A stretch of DNA of 64,000 nt from Ailurus styani (Eukaryota; Chordata; Mammalia; Carnivora; Ailuridae): positions 2,020,840 to 2,084,839 of the forward strand of contig LNAC01000136.1 of NCBI GenBank assembly GCA_002007465.1, read 5' to 3'. How positions within the stretch are numbered: the first letter of the stretch is position 1; the number at the start of each line of letters is the position of its first letter. The position numbers were made by a program, and so were the translations under genes. Shown here piece after piece: positions 52,301 through 59,104 of this stretch. The notes beneath the pieces are model-generated. The model worked only from the letters and a program-made list of their open reading frames with translations, searched no databases and had not been told where the DNA came from.

Positions 52301-55300
52301 TTTACTTTGAAAAACGGATCCTCTGCAAAGGACCTTTTAACTAAGCTCTAAGAGATGATGATTATTATTTACAAAGCAGAGAGAATCATCTTAGTTCAAT
52401 TAAACTTGTTAAAAATTAAGGTATCGTTAGCATAAAAATATTGACGAGCAGCTTCCCGCTTGGGGGCTCCCTTCACTGTGAGCTAATCTATCTGATCGGT
52501 TACAGCATGTTACTGTAAAGAGAACACCGAAAAAGGAGGAGGAAACTGCATACCCAGCTCATCAGCATGTAACTCCGGGGTTATCCCACTCTCAGAAACA
52601 CACGGATGAGTCAGCAGAGAGCCACATTCCTTGGTTTTTCAAGGCTAACCTCCTCGCCTGTGCCTGTCAACAGGAAGCCAGCAGCTGCATTTTCCAGGTC
52701 CATAACACGTGTGGATTAGAATGCATCAAGCCTGCCTCGCGGAGAGGCCCACACCAATCCAGCTGCTCCATCATCTGGTTCTACTCTTTGCCTGGGCTGT
52801 CCTACATATGGCTATATCTGAAGAAATGTAAGGCCCCTGCATGCAGAAATGTTGGGACTTGGCAGGGTCTGGTGAGAAATTGTTCTTTAGGGTGTTGGTT
52901 TCTCTGAAATTATCAGTGATGACTATCAAGTGTATCGATGACAAGACCCCCATACTGAATTGGTTGCTACTCTCGGCTGCATGAGGAAATTTTCAAGTTG
53001 ATAGTGACATCCCCAATGAGGAAGCACACCTACCTAGCCGAACGTGAAAACTCAGGTTTTCCGGGTTTTTTTTTCTTCCTTGTTTGTTTTCTTGTTTTGT
53101 TTTGTTTTTTAAACACGCTTCAAACAACTTAAGTCGCTCGACATTAAGGGAACAAAAGCAAGCCCCGGGGGCGCACAGATGCGTTTGGATGCCTTTCAGG
53201 CACCCGCCTCACTGTGTCAGGACTAAGTGCCACAGAGAAGGGCAGCCAGTGGCTACGTGCTCCTGTTTGCAGGCAACTTCCGGGCTTCTCCTGTGTAAGG
53301 AGGAATGCGTGACCATGTGTTCCTGCTAAGCGAGGTCTGCAAAAACTAGCTGACCTCATTTAAAATAGAAGCTCTCATGGAGCTCTCATTGCATGAAGCC
53401 CTTCCAAGCATTAGCTATTTTTTTGTTTGTTCAGTTCTTATTTCATAAAAAGTCACCCATCTTTGTTCTATCCCAGGGATCTGCATCCTCTCCTTCCCCA
53501 AAGCATGTGGCTTCTCCCGCGAGCCTGTGCCTTAATCACTTTTATTTGTGGGACACCAGGGAGGGGATGGGAACGCTTAGGGTCGGGAAGAATATAGCTC
53601 TTTAAAAAATTATTCTTATTATGCTCATGTTTAGATGAAATATGGGGCTTGCCATCAACAAAATTACAAAACAATTCCACTGGGAGTCCAGACCGTTCGG
53701 GGTAATTCATCTATGAAAAAGTGAACTTTAATTGTTACTCTTGGCAGCAAGCTAAGAGAAGAGTGAAATAGTACACTAAATATTGCCACGTGCAATAGTA
53801 AAATGCTCCTTCCTCCTTGCCAGAGCACTGCAGAGCCCCCTTCAGACTCAGGTTTGGATCTGGGGAGTTAGTCTAAATCCTCTGTTTCCCCCTCTCCAAA
53901 ACCAACAGAGGTTTTCAAAAGAGTTGAGTTTTTTATTAGAACCATTTGCTCTTTTTAACTTGCCAAAAAGGAATAAGTAAAACTATGACTTTTATTTGGG
54001 TTAAAGTTGATTCCTCAGCTTCATGGAGGTCAATGTACTTCGTCTGTGAACCTTCCGCTAAAAAGTTCACTGCAGAGCACCGAACCAGCCGAGGTTATGT
54101 TTTGGTCCCTTCTTCCCCCGGGACCCACCTCCCAGACTCACGGGTTTAGACAGTAAGAGCTGGGAGGGTGCGGAAGCTCATCCAAATGAAACAACCTATT
54201 GCAAAGTACATCCTGGATTTTCTCCAACAACTGAAATTTTACATGTTTTTGATGCCATGCGTAACAATTGCTATTTTGGGATCCAGTGTCGTGATCTGGG
54301 CTTCAGACAATGGGATCCCAACAAGAATTTACAACTGTTTTGATTAAAAGCTCACTGAAAACTGCTGCAGTATATAGTTTAAGAGAGTAAGAGAGTGTCT
54401 GTTACTACTCAAAAGCAGAGGGATATTCTTCTTTTCCTAAACATGGGGTGAAGTCTCCAGTGAAGATGCTGACCAAAGAAATATTTTATATGGCACTGGT
54501 CATCTGGCCTATTTGGCTAGGCATGAGGCTATAATTGCAAGTAATTTTTAAAATTATGTTTTACATTTCCCGCATGGATATTTGCATACATTGGGTATAA
54601 TTCACTGAAGATATATTAAAATCATATTTAAGAAACCACATGTAGATAATATTAATCAGCTTCTAAATTGTTTAAGATGGGGAAGTTAGGGCCCAAAGTA
54701 CTTAAATGACTTGCCCAGAATTATTCGACATGTTACCAGGGATCTAAGGACCAGAGCCTCAATTATGAAGCCGATACTCCCTGTGGACACTTGTTTTCAT
54801 CCACAGGGATACAGAATTATACTAACATTACTTGGGAGTAAATTTAAGTCTGCAGATATGACCGAGAGTAACCTTTGCTGTAACATATTAGTGGATTAAA
54901 ATTTAAGTCACGTGAAACTTTAGGACATCTGCCTTATATAACTATTTTCCTTTTGTTATAACATATCTTACGGGTGATGACAAACTGCCCACGATTAGTG
55001 ACACCGTTTGAGGGAACTATAATCCTTAGCCACAGGAAAAACAGTCAGCACTTACGATGTGCGTAATTGTATCAAGACTGTACGTTACAAAGCTTCATAA
55101 GCACTTTTCATTTGCATAAAGTAATGTCTTAGAGTTAGCTGTTGGTGGAAGTTTAAAAAAAAACAAAAACAAAAAACAGAGCAAGCATGGCCTGGAAACT
55201 AACAGTGAACAAAATATACCAGTCATTACCGAAGTGGAAGTCATCACTATAGAAGACCAGGAGGTTTTACATAGTTACAAACCCCACTCAGATAACCAAT

Positions 55301-55696
55301 GACAGCAATCCCAAACTAATTAGAAGCCCCATAGGTCGACTATCCTTGGAAGTTGGCTGTCTTTTAAGAAATTGACCTATGATATGGGAAGCCAAGGAAA
55401 TCTGCCTTTTAGGTGTTGTTTGAATTAAAAAAAAAAAATCGATCTGCCTTTTAGTTACTCAAAGAGCCAGCTCGCGTGTGTCAGCACACAATTTCAAGTT
55501 TCTTTGGAGGGATTCGACTTCCGGCTCTCCATTTAAAATGGGGGAAAAATAAAAATATTTTGCCTGTGACAGAATATGAAAGAAGTTCTCACCCTTAAAA
55601 CCAGCAGCATTGGTTTTCCAGTCATTAGCGTTCAAATGTCCCGCACGGGAAGTCCTGACAATAACATGCTGCACGTCTCTCCAGGTCAGAAACGGA
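1497..55696 (-). CDS. PCSK5: PCSK5 (proprotein convertase subtilisin/kexin type 5), partial gene, five internal exons
   Basis: PCSK5 (PC5/6) is a calcium-dependent subtilisin-like serine endoprotease of the secretory pathway that cleaves precursors after paired basic residues. The window holds five consecutive coding exons on the minus strand: the catalytic-domain C-terminus ([14 protein letters not shown]), the bridge to the P domain ([14 protein letters not shown]), the P domain (with RRGDL and [13 protein letters not shown]), and the linker after [14 protein letters not shown]. Each ends on AG/GT splice signals, and phases join without a break: G|TG gives V, AA|G gives K, AG|G gives R, G|GG gives G. 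The linker '[16 protein letters not shown]' matches my memory of PCSK5, whereas PCSK6 and furin differ there. The catalytic Asp/His/Ser and the Cys-rich repeats are not in the window. One exon appears twice through a tandem duplication. Introns are about 15.3, 10.0, 1.2 and 27.0 kb. Confidence 0.96.
1641..2134. other. Intron sequence without a recognised feature
   Basis: AT-rich unique intron just upstream (in transcript direction) of the 144-bp exon. I see no gene or clear repeat. Confidence 0.6.
2135..2313. mobile_element. hAT-Charlie type MITE remnant
   Basis: It contains 'catttcaagtgctcaacagc' followed by 'cagatgtggccagtgggca' and 'gcagaatgttctagcagaca', the typical interior of a common mammalian non-autonomous hAT-Charlie family. 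The near-palindromic ends (cagtgctg / gagctgtct) are eroded. Confidence 0.7.
2665..2815 (+). mobile_element. MIR SINE fragment
   Basis: The MIR core order is visible: 'ttgagtccattcaatgttca', an eroded middle, then 'gaggaaaccggcatagag' and a remnant of the 'tgattttctcaaagg' 3' part. Confidence 0.6.
3583..3763 (+). mobile_element. CAN-SINE nested in L1 (older, diverged)
   Basis: The tRNA-like head is degraded (gggggccaactggtttctca), followed by 'cagctcaggtcatgatctca' and 'gatcgagccccacgttggga', then a CT-rich segment and an A10 tail. Confidence 0.88.
5179..5360 (+). mobile_element. CAN-SINE nested in L1
   Basis: The head 'ggggcacctggtggctcagt' is followed by the SINE body, a CT-rich segment and an (AACC)-like simple tail (ccaaaaccaaaaccaaaaac). 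Confidence 0.9.
6445..6612 (-). mobile_element. CAN-SINE, minus strand
   Basis: In plus-strand view it ends 'gatggagccacccaagtgcc', the reverse complement of the SINE head, after 'catgaccctgagatcatgac' (internal promoter region). It lies immediately after the L1 tail. Confidence 0.9.
6613..7476. other. Intron sequence without a recognised feature
   Basis: AT-rich unique intron between two L1 insertions. I see no exon-like or repeat-like pattern. Confidence 0.6.
7713..8150 (+). repeat. Two tandem ~210-bp monomers in the L1 5'UTR
   Basis: Unit 1 (about 7713-7928) and unit 2 (about 7929-8150) share 'gtttaaaag', 'gctgctggaa', 'tgagtgccay' and 'caccttgayagcaca' landmarks in the same order, offset by 202 to 216 bp. 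Monomer arrays of this kind carry L1 promoter activity in rodents; here the copies are diverged. Confidence 0.7.
10505..10816 (+). pseudogene. L1 ORF2 endonuclease-domain remnant
   Basis: A 103-codon open stretch contains [20 protein letters not shown], the conserved part of the L1 apurinic-like endonuclease domain. It is bounded by stops and is a piece of the dead L1, not a gene. Confidence 0.85.
11703..11909 (+). mobile_element. CAN-SINE with perfect 12-bp target duplication
   Basis: The head 'gggcgcctgggtggctcagt' is complete, with A and B boxes and the 'gcctgcctctctgcct' tail region. Target site duplications 'tatcagcaaacc' lie at 11691-11702 and 11910-11921. This is the young mustelid-like type, inserted in L1 ORF2. 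Confidence 0.97.
13757..13958 (+). mobile_element. CAN-SINE nested in L1 3' region
   Basis: The head 'ggggcgccagggtggcctag' is followed by the body, 'ctctctctagtaaataaata' and an A7 tail. The L1 resumes at 'gtaaatgcacccctatg'. Confidence 0.93.
14068..14103. repeat. Alternating purine-pyrimidine tract (GTGC/CG/CA), Z-DNA prone
   Basis: 'cgtgcgtgcgtgcgcgc' is followed by 'tcacgcacacacacacaca'. It lies at the position in the L1 3' region where other copies carry a (CA)n microsatellite. Confidence 0.8.
14517..16897. other. Intron sequence without a recognised feature
   Basis: It is mostly unique, with moderate GC around 15100-16100. Several overlapping open frames of 90 to 134 codons occur (15137-15487, 15560-15964, 15983-16327), but none resembles a known protein and they compete with each other, so I do not call genes. 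A short C-rich run lies at about 15307. Confidence 0.6.
16898..17034 (-). CDS. PCSK5: PCSK5 exon, 137 bp: second half of the P domain
   Basis: It reads (R)[19 protein letters not shown], then [20 protein letters not shown] and RNFKTP(G). The WEFMTxHCWGE and GDWxLxVxD strings are the conserved strands of the convertase P domain, where the tryptophans pack the beta-sandwich. The acceptor is gttctcttacag and the donor is gtaagaac, a strong consensus. It enters in phase 2 (AG|G, Arg) and leaves in phase 1 (G|GG, Gly). No stops. It is the first exon on the transcript-downstream side of the CpG-rich intron. Confidence 0.96.
17330..17945 (+). mobile_element. Old L1M 3' end fragment
   Basis: Old-L1 phrases appear in order: 'gaacaccaaacggtacagct', 'agcagctttattcatag', 'tcaaatgtccctcaactag', 'gatgccaggggctggga', 'ttacacagcagt'-like and a final 'aggcctcagtaaaaa'. 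Confidence 0.75.
18261..18357 (+). mobile_element. Short CAN-SINE (tRNA part only) with target duplication
   Basis: The element is only about 97 bp: 'gggtgcctggctgggtcagt', then 'ttcaagccccatgttgggtg' and an A8 tail. It lacks the CT-rich body. The duplication 'atttctatagag' lies at 18249-18260 and 18358-18369, so it is a complete insertion rather than a truncation. Confidence 0.92.
18370..21378. other. Unique intron stretch
   Basis: No recognisable repeat or exon. It is broken by the N at 19338. The part from about 19900 to 20950 is complex, non-repetitive sequence of balanced composition and could be conserved noncoding DNA, which cannot be judged without alignment. Confidence 0.55.
19338..19338. 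other. Single-N assembly join within a 9-bp direct repeat
   Basis: The N is flanked by 'ctccttaca' (19329-19337) on the left and, one base later, 'ctccttaca' (19340-19348) on the right. This resembles an unmerged short overlap between contigs. Confidence 0.75.
21392..21596 (+). mobile_element. CAN-SINE with 13-bp target duplication (young)
   Basis: The head 'ggggcgcctgggtggctcag' is intact. The duplication 'aaaacacactatt' occurs at 21379-21391 and 21597-21609. The 'gcctgcctctctgctt' tail segment is of the mustelid-like type. Confidence 0.97.
21981..22152. mobile_element. MER5-like hAT MITE
   Basis: 'ccagtgctattgaaaacgtg', 'gcatcacctgggagcttctt', 'agaaatgcaaattc' and 'ggatcagaatctgggagggg' are signature phrases of MER5A-type elements. 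Confidence 0.85.
22163..22320 (+). mobile_element. MIR SINE fragment
   Basis: 'agcacttactaagtgcttac', 'tgtgtcccaggagtggtgct', 'tatatgatcttcctccac' and 'gacaaccgtgtgaggcgg' follow MIR order. Confidence 0.82.
23003..23529. other. Assembly gap of 527 N in a C-run tract
   Basis: The left flank is almost pure C (ccccccccccaccccccc). The right flank resumes with ordinary intron sequence. Open frames reported across the gap are artefacts of N. Confidence 0.99.
23690..25490. promoter_or_regulatory. Intronic CpG-rich block (candidate CpG island / alternative promoter)
   Basis: CpG dinucleotides are dense compared with the AT-rich intron around it. I count 22 CpG in roughly 175 bp between 24790 and 24970, and more at 23690-23900 and 25130-25480. 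It lies 1.6 to 3.4 kb from the 189-bp P-domain exon, on its transcript-downstream side. No exon of PCSK5 or of another gene is recognisable in it. It could be an alternative promoter, an enhancer, or a GC-rich LTR I fail to recognise. Confidence 0.45.
24828..24927. repeat. 25-bp tandem array with NRF1-like GCGCATGCG palindromes
   Basis: Units start at 24828, 24853, 24878 and 24903 with the phrase 'gaccgaag' (the fourth diverged). Each of the first three carries a site: GCACATGCG at 24839, GCGCATGCG at 24864 and GCGCATGCG at 24889. These are close to the NRF1 consensus (YGCGCAYGCGCR). The spacing is an exact 25 bp. Confidence 0.85.
26198..26430. mobile_element. hAT-Charlie MITE
   Basis: 'gtgatcagcaaattacaagc', 'ggccaaatccagcctgctgc' and 'aaataaagttttattggaaa' followed by 'cagccacgcccattcattca' are the well-known interior of a mammalian Charlie-derived element. 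Confidence 0.88.
26683..26876 (-). mobile_element. CAN-SINE, minus strand
   Basis: In plus view it runs from 'aaaaaagattctatttattt' through a GA-rich segment and 'gacttgatctcaagaacccg' to 'gagccatccaggcgcccc'. It ends beside a C9 run. Confidence 0.93.
27052..27240 (-). CDS. PCSK5: PCSK5 exon, 189 bp: core of the P (Homo B) domain
   Basis: It reads (K)[19 protein letters not shown], then [20 protein letters not shown], then [20 protein letters not shown] and LAN(R). The P domain is a beta-sandwich that stabilises the catalytic domain of furin-like convertases and tunes its calcium and pH dependence. The RRGDL motif and the SPSGT(R) loop are its family signatures. The acceptor is a CT-rich tract ending in ttgcag at 27241. 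The donor gtactgtg starts at 27051 and lacks the usual purine-AG run, so it looks moderately weak. Phase is 2 at both ends, so the exon is a symmetrical 63 codons and could be skipped without a frameshift. Confidence 0.96.
27241..28453. other. Short PCSK5 intron (1.2 kb)
   Basis: It has a C9 run near 27808 and a T8G10 run at 27892-27909. The left edge of the tandem duplication is at 27961. No gene or clear transposon. Confidence 0.7.
28454..28571 (-). CDS. PCSK5: PCSK5 exon, 118 bp: catalytic-to-P-domain junction (copy 1)
   Basis: It reads (V)[18 protein letters not shown], then [20 protein letters not shown](K), which is the last helix of the catalytic domain and the first P-domain strand. 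The acceptor is ...cctcccatag before 28571 and the donor is gtaatgct from 28453. It starts with TG, completing Val with the G of the 104-bp exon, and ends with AA, completing Lys with the G of the 189-bp exon (QI-K-TIRPNS). It is the copy closest to the next exon, only about 1.2 kb away. An almost identical copy lies 2,586 bp away at 31040-31157. Confidence 0.93.
28790..29020 (+). mobile_element. MIR SINE (copy 1 of the duplication)
   Basis: 'gtggcaggcactagaccatc', 'gggatgagaacactgaggaa', 'cagagagagaactaagactg' and 'tggttgagctggattctaac' are MIR landmarks in order. The same element recurs at 31376-31606 through the duplication. Confidence 0.85.
29740..30235. mobile_element. L2/MIR-type ancient repeat fragments (copy 1)
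   Basis: 'ggcctggaattccctccctc' and 'actatattgtaagctgcttg' with 'atggcagggactaggactt' are typical L2 3' phrases. 'cttctaagtgccaggcactg' is MIR-like. Confidence 0.65.
30546..30546. other. Single-N assembly join between the duplicate copies
   Basis: A lone ambiguous base sits exactly at the end of copy 1 and the start of copy 2. A one-base N is what a scaffolder writes when two contigs appear to abut with unknown overlap. Confidence 0.9.
31040..31157 (-). CDS. PCSK5: PCSK5 118-bp exon, second (transcript-upstream) copy of the tandem duplication
   Basis: This is identical in coding sequence to the exon at 28454-28571 and encodes (V)[18 protein letters not shown], then [20 protein letters not shown](K). 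Both splice sites are intact (catag acceptor, gtaatg donor). It lies in copy 2 of the 2,585-bp repeat. Because 118 is not a multiple of three, inclusion of both copies would shift the frame. A normal transcript can use only one copy. Most likely this is an assembly duplicate rather than a real extra exon. In the transcript direction it precedes the other copy. Confidence 0.6.
31376..31606 (+). mobile_element. MIR SINE (copy 2 of the duplication)
   Basis: Same element as 28790-29020, shifted by 2,586 bp. Confidence 0.85.
32326..32821. mobile_element. L2/MIR-type ancient repeat fragments (copy 2)
   Basis: Same fragments as 29740-30235, shifted by 2,586 bp, with one visible substitution at 32501. 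Confidence 0.65.
33132..34563. other. Unique intron stretch
   Basis: No recognised repeat. It contains a G-run cluster at 33768-33802. Otherwise AT-rich intron. Confidence 0.6.
34577..34761 (-). mobile_element. CAN-SINE, minus strand
   Basis: It runs from 'tttttaaagattttgattga' through a GA/G-rich segment and 'ccctgagatcatgacctgag' to 'gagccacccagctgccccc'. Flanks 'aaacagatctttt' and 'aaacaggtctttt' are near-identical target duplications. Confidence 0.94.
34775..35920. other. Unique intron stretch
   Basis: AT-rich and non-repetitive. No exon or known repeat seen. Confidence 0.6.
35935..36148 (-). mobile_element. CAN-SINE, minus strand, with expanded (GA)n
   Basis: It ends 'gagccacccaggcgcccc'. 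The CT-rich body appears in plus view as a (ga)n run of about 35 bp. The flanks 'ggagccagctatttt' and 'ggagcgagttatttt' look like target duplications with two mismatches. Confidence 0.95.
36150..37149. other. Unique intron stretch up to the gap
   Basis: It starts with a short (TTC)n tract at about 36170-36192. GC rises from 36700 towards the C-rich gap. No exon recognised. Confidence 0.55.
37150..37327. other. Assembly gap of 178 N inside a C-rich tract
   Basis: Both flanks are C-rich (ccccctccaccccccgcc on the left, ccccccgcccccc on the right). The missing bases are probably more of the same low-complexity pyrimidine tract. Confidence 0.99.
37328..40310. other. Unique intron stretch
   Basis: No confident repeat. 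A weak MIR-like phrase lies around 38900-39000 (tcaagtactgtgtcaggctt). No exon-like pattern on either strand. Confidence 0.55.
40318..40526 (-). mobile_element. CAN-SINE, minus strand (young, mustelid-like)
   Basis: 'aagattttatttatttattt' is followed by 'gacagagagagag', 'gcagagaggcaggcagagag' and 'gagccacccaggcacccctt'. The flanks 'aagggatagaa' and 'aagggataaga' are target duplications. Confidence 0.96.
40700..40805. mobile_element. Possible MER5-like fragment
   Basis: 'gcatccgagtcacccagaac' and 'catgctgctgggtcccact' loosely follow MER5-type elements (gcatc..tcacc.ggaa). Diverged. Confidence 0.4.
40810..41793 (+). mobile_element. 5'-truncated LINE-1 (3' end of ORF2 and 3'UTR)
   Basis: It starts with 'aacaatccgattaaaaaatg' and runs through 'tggaaaacagtagggagatt', 'ccaagtgcccacagatagat', a (CA)n tract at 41338-41356 and 'tggctgccagagggag' to an (AAAATA) tail near 41790. 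Frames are broken. Plus strand, antisense to PCSK5. Confidence 0.9.
41803..41885. mobile_element. MER5-like hAT fragment
   Basis: 'gaatttgcattagattctaa' and 'cagttcccaggtaacgttga' followed by 'tgttgttggtcacgggacc' match the MER5 right half. The minus-strand open frame here (41817-42074) is therefore not a gene. Confidence 0.75.
42430..42605 (+). mobile_element. MIR SINE fragment
   Basis: 'gaaatctttacaacagtcct', 'ttcacattttacagctgaaa' and 'ctcgcccaaagtcacacgg' are MIR core and 3' phrases. Confidence 0.75.
42606..44790. other. Unique intron stretch
   Basis: No recognised repeat or exon. It holds the longest gap-free open frame of the window (42557-43123, plus strand, 188 codons), which begins inside a MIR and resembles nothing I know. 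Confidence 0.55.
44808..45013 (+). mobile_element. CAN-SINE with 17-bp target duplication
   Basis: The head 'gggcgcctgggtggctccgt' is intact, with the 'ttgctgtgtctctctctgtc' body and an A14 tail extended by (gaaa)n. The flanks at 44791-44807 and 45014-45030 (aagaaagtatacartgg) match except for one base. Confidence 0.96.
45031..46960. other. Unique intron stretch
   Basis: It includes a (TGCT)5 microsatellite at 45221-45240. The near-identical phrases 'agaaataaaactctt' at about 45766 and 45792 form a 26-bp local duplication around an A11 run. No exon recognised. Confidence 0.55.
46965..47350 (+). mobile_element. L1ME-type 3' end fragment
   Basis: 'acaaactgtggtatattccc', 'tatcacttagcaataaaaag', 'cctttctggggtgatggaa' and 'atgtgggtgtatccatttg' are the classic old-L1 3' end. 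Confidence 0.8.
47365..47585 (-). mobile_element. CAN-SINE, minus strand (left arm of inverted pair)
   Basis: It runs from 'catttatttatttatttatt' through a GA-rich segment and 'aggatcatgacctgagctga' to 'gagccacccaggtgccct'. Its head faces the head of the next SINE, 64 bp away. Confidence 0.95.
47650..47853 (+). mobile_element. CAN-SINE with 16-bp perfect target duplication (young, right arm of inverted pair)
   Basis: The head 'gggcgcctgggtggctcagt' is intact, with the body 'gcctgcctctctgcctcctt'. The target duplication 'aagaatgcacacagat' lies at 47634-47649 and 47854-47869. Very close to the consensus of the mustelid-like subfamily. Confidence 0.97.
47870..50778. other. Unique intron stretch up to the gap
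   Basis: AT-rich, no recognised repeat. 'agattatgg'-type weak MIR/L2 similarity near 48800-48880 only. No exon-like signal on either strand. Confidence 0.55.
50779..51184. other. Assembly gap of 406 N inside a G-rich tract
   Basis: Both flanks are G-rich on the plus strand (ggaggggcgtggggtgga on the left, gagggggtggaggggcgg on the right), again suggesting dropout over a G-run repeat. Confidence 0.99.
51185..54655. other. Unique intron stretch
   Basis: No recognised transposon and no exon-like block. Scattered A-runs and a T-rich stretch at about 53067-53110. Some parts (52300-52800) are complex, non-repetitive sequence that could be conserved noncoding DNA, untested. Confidence 0.5.
54655..54795. 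mobile_element. MIR SINE fragment
   Basis: 'atggggaagttagggcccaa', 'taaatgacttgcccagaatt' and 'gaccagagcctcaattatga' follow the MIR 3' half. Confidence 0.7.
55593..55696 (-). CDS. PCSK5: PCSK5 exon, 104 bp: end of the S8 catalytic domain
   Basis: The minus-strand reading is (N)[19 protein letters not shown], then [15 protein letters not shown]. This is the conserved segment C-terminal to the catalytic serine of furin-like convertases. The acceptor is a pyrimidine-rich tract ending in cccag just above 55696, and the donor gtgagaac starts at 55592. The exon begins with the third base of a codon (AA|T, Asn) and ends with one base, G, which joins the next exon's TG to give Val, so the protein reads [10 protein letters not shown]. 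No internal stop. The preceding exon (with the GTSASAP-type serine motif) was not found up to 64000. The exon sits alone between two long introns. Confidence 0.95.
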
Positions 55697-56940
55697 CTGG
55701 GGAAAGACAAGGTAAGAATCATTGTACCAAAAAAAAAAAAAAGATGGGGGAAGCAGAGAGTCACAAGCAAATTAAAAAAGCAAAAGCAAAATGGCAAAGT
55801 ACTAAAAACAAAGGGTCAGTGATTTGGGTTTGGGGGTAAACATGAAGCCAAGTGCCGCTCTGGTTCTTTCTCAATGTGGCGGAGTGACGTTTGTCTGAGG
55901 GAGGCAGAAAACGTAACCTTGAGTTTAGGAAACAATGTGGGATTAGTTGGCTGTCACTCAGTCTTTTAAAAGGGTGAGGATTTCCAGCTTCCTCAACAAA
56001 ATGGCTCCCAGTTCTGGCCTGGTCGTCCTTTGGGTAAAAACTTGCATCATCATCTGAAAATTACTATCAGCTAACGTCAAAACCAAAGTCTTCTGGAACA
56101 TTCCTTGTCCAGCCGCATTGCCAGGCAGTTGATTTGTAATTTAACAAAGACCTTAGTATTCTGCGTGTATGTATGGAATATGGGAAAGAGCCTCAACCGA
56201 ACCGAGTTCCCAGGTATCAATGCTCTCAGAGAAAGAGAATTCAGTACAGAGCCCAAGGCTGGGCTCCTAAACACCGCTATGGGAGCACCCTTAATCTGCG
56301 ATAAGTAGTTATTATATTAAATTATCAGATACCTACTTCTTGTGAATGTTAGTACTGAAGAGCACAAAGACTTTGAGCAGAAGTCCCTTTCATTGGAGAA
56401 CCAAAATATCAGTCATAAACATACAGAAAGCAAATCCGGGTACAGGTGCGGGACTTCTGTTCTCTTCCAAAGAGTACGTATACATTGGAAGGCATTTGAC
56501 TCAATGCATGCATGAAATTCGCATCAAGACACCTCTTCATTTCAGTCTTGAATGTCAGGGTGACCATCTTTGACTTAGCTGGGAAATATGGTAGTGACCA
56601 CGCAGCCTGGATAGTTACTCTGTTTCTCGTCCCCCACTTTCATTTTAGAAGGCTATTTGCCAAGGCTGGGTCAGAATACTGAGGGGAGGGGGGTGATGAT
56701 TTGCTATCTTCCTCGAGGTGTGTCAGGGACACGTGGTGATCTCTATGGCCCCTCATATGCACGCAGATGGACGCTGGCATCTCCCAGGTGGAGGGAAAAC
56801 CCGGTATCTTAATCGCAGTTGATTCTCAAAGATGGAGCAGCTCACTGCTTTACTTTCTACTATGTATTCCCATCACATTCACCACATACGTGTTTTTGAG
56901 AGTGGCCTCCCTGACAGAGGGGGCCCAGTGATCAGATTCT
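55697..56940. other. PCSK5 intron, part next to the 104-bp exon
   Basis: It holds the polypyrimidine tract and acceptor of the exon, an A14 run at about 55729-55742, and otherwise unique sequence. No upstream exon found. Confidence 0.6.
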
Positions 56941-56944
56941 GGTC

Positions 56945-57115
56945 TTTTCATTTCCTACTTGTGTGAAACTGACTTCGCAACATTTCAGGTTCCCCATTTA
57001 GCATGTGGATGCTAATATCGACTTTACTTCATTGTACTGATGAAATCAAAGTGACGCCACACACTTAACCTAGTTCCTGGTGCAAAATAAGCCATCAAGA
57101 AGTGGTAATAGTACA
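56945..57115 (+). mobile_element. MIR SINE fragment
   Basis: 'aacatttcaggttccccatt', 'ggatgctaatatcgacttta' and 'acctagttcctggtgcaaaa' followed by 'taagccatcaagaagtgg' follow MIR order (cagtttccccatct ... cctggcacatagtaagc). Confidence 0.75.
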
Positions 57116-59100
57116 ACATTCTGCTAAGTTTTGAGCCACAGCTCCCATGTGGTGGCTTGAATGTGAAGGAGATGGGGAGAGGAAAGTACTAGAGAATTCT
57201 GATACCATTTCGCTATGCCCTTAGATTACCACTAAGGGAGACGCTACTGCCATTGCCAAAGAGGGAGCAAGATTGGATGTAGACTATTTTGTAAGGTTGC
57301 AATGACAACATAACGTACACTAAGGAAATTGAAACCCAACCTCATGAAATTTAAAAATGTAAGAACAATACTCGTTAGGAACCAAGTTCGGAACCTGATT
57401 TTGTATGGAACTCTGGAGAAAGGGGGGGAGGTTGTGGGATGGGGCCCAGGAGGTAGGTAAGTTTCACCTCTAAAACCAATAGCATGATCTGGCCCTTAGC
57501 TTATTGATACTGAAGCCACATAATCATTCAGTAGACTCCTTGCACCATGATCAGAAAAATTAGGAAAAGAGTCAAGGGATAATTCTGAACACTAGGGTCA
57601 CATTAAGAGTTTTTCCTGATCTGCCTGAGATGTAATGCTCAACTCCTTTCTCTTTTGCAGAGTAGTTATTTGGGTGAGGGGCAAAAAGCAACAACGAAAA
57701 AGCTGTCTCACAAGACTTTCCAGCCACTTATTTAAGGTACAGCAGAATCCTCTCAAATGACATGTGTATTTTTTGTTTTTTGGTTTTTCTCATGAGCAAA
57801 CAGCAAGATACCTAAAAGTACACTCTGGATTTGATAAACATGTCTAAACAAACTGAGTGAGTTTAAAATAACATTTAACACACAGCTAAAATGTCCACAT
57901 TTTAAATATTACCCTTTATGGAAAACCAAAAACAAATAAAAATAAAAATAAAAGAAATGAAACAAGTTTCCTATGTTACCTATCACCAGGGCGAGGCTCC
58001 TTTGGAAACATCAAGCACAAGGTCTGACCACCAGGAGACCATTTCCCTAGTGACCCTTAGCACTGAAAATATAACAATGATGACCATGACGATGACTGAA
58101 CAGGGACCATTCATCTCGAGCCTGAAGCAGTTGTATTCAGGCTGATTCAGGAAGTCAGCCTGAAGAAACGGGAGTTACTTGCTCTCATGCTGGGTTATAA
58201 AAACTAGCTCTTCTCGGAGTTCTTGTAATTAGAAGGAAGAAATCAGCATCCGGAAACTGAAACTGTGTACTTCAGGTAATTTCACCCTGACATTTGATAA
58301 TGCACAACTTCAGAAATCATTTAATTTCAAAGTTTCCTGAATTTCGCCAAAAGCGAGGAAGTTAATATGGGAAACCAAGGAATTTTTGCATCTGTGGTGT
58401 TTCTACCCGTGGGAGGGTAACTAATTATTGGCTCAGGAAATAGCCATAGGTTAATTTGCTGGTATCCTGAGAGGACTTGTACTTAGGGAGAAGTCTGATT
58501 CACATTTTATGACCTATTTGTATTTATGCTCTTAGGGATGTTGTAGAAGTGAAGTCAGACTAGGAAACTTCTGGTATGCCATATACAGAGTGAAAGCAAA
58601 AAGTAGTCTGTATGCCCTGTGCTGGGAACTTTCTAGGTGGCAATGGTAAAGCAGGAACCCCTAAAATGCACCCACTTCTGCCAGTTACCCTGGAGCCCCA
58701 CTCCACTGGCTTCTACCAAGACCCCTCTCGCCTCCAAGAATAGAAGATGGAGAGCCAAGAGCTTTGGGGGGAAACAGTAATCAATAGGCCACAAGTATAA
58801 CTGACCTGGAGGAAAGAAGCAGTTCCTCTCAATTCTGAGACTGGGGACCCCCGAGCACATTAAAAGCCACAAAGATTTAGGCCACATACTCCCCCACCCA
58901 AACCCCCATAGGTTTCCTCCCTGAAATTATTGACGATTACCTTTAAACCACAATATATACTAGAAGAGTAGCATTTATAAATGCCTGCAAAACTTGGCTA
59001 GTTAGCTATGAGCTTTCAAGGCAATAAAACATACATGATTTTCTGGGGAGTTCAGGAGCTGTAATCTTTTCCTGTTAGGAAGGTTTGCCTCCTTTAGGGG
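57116..59100. other. Unique intron stretch
   Basis: AT-rich, with no recognised repeat, exon or RNA gene. Confidence 0.6.
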
Positions 59101-59104
59101 TTTC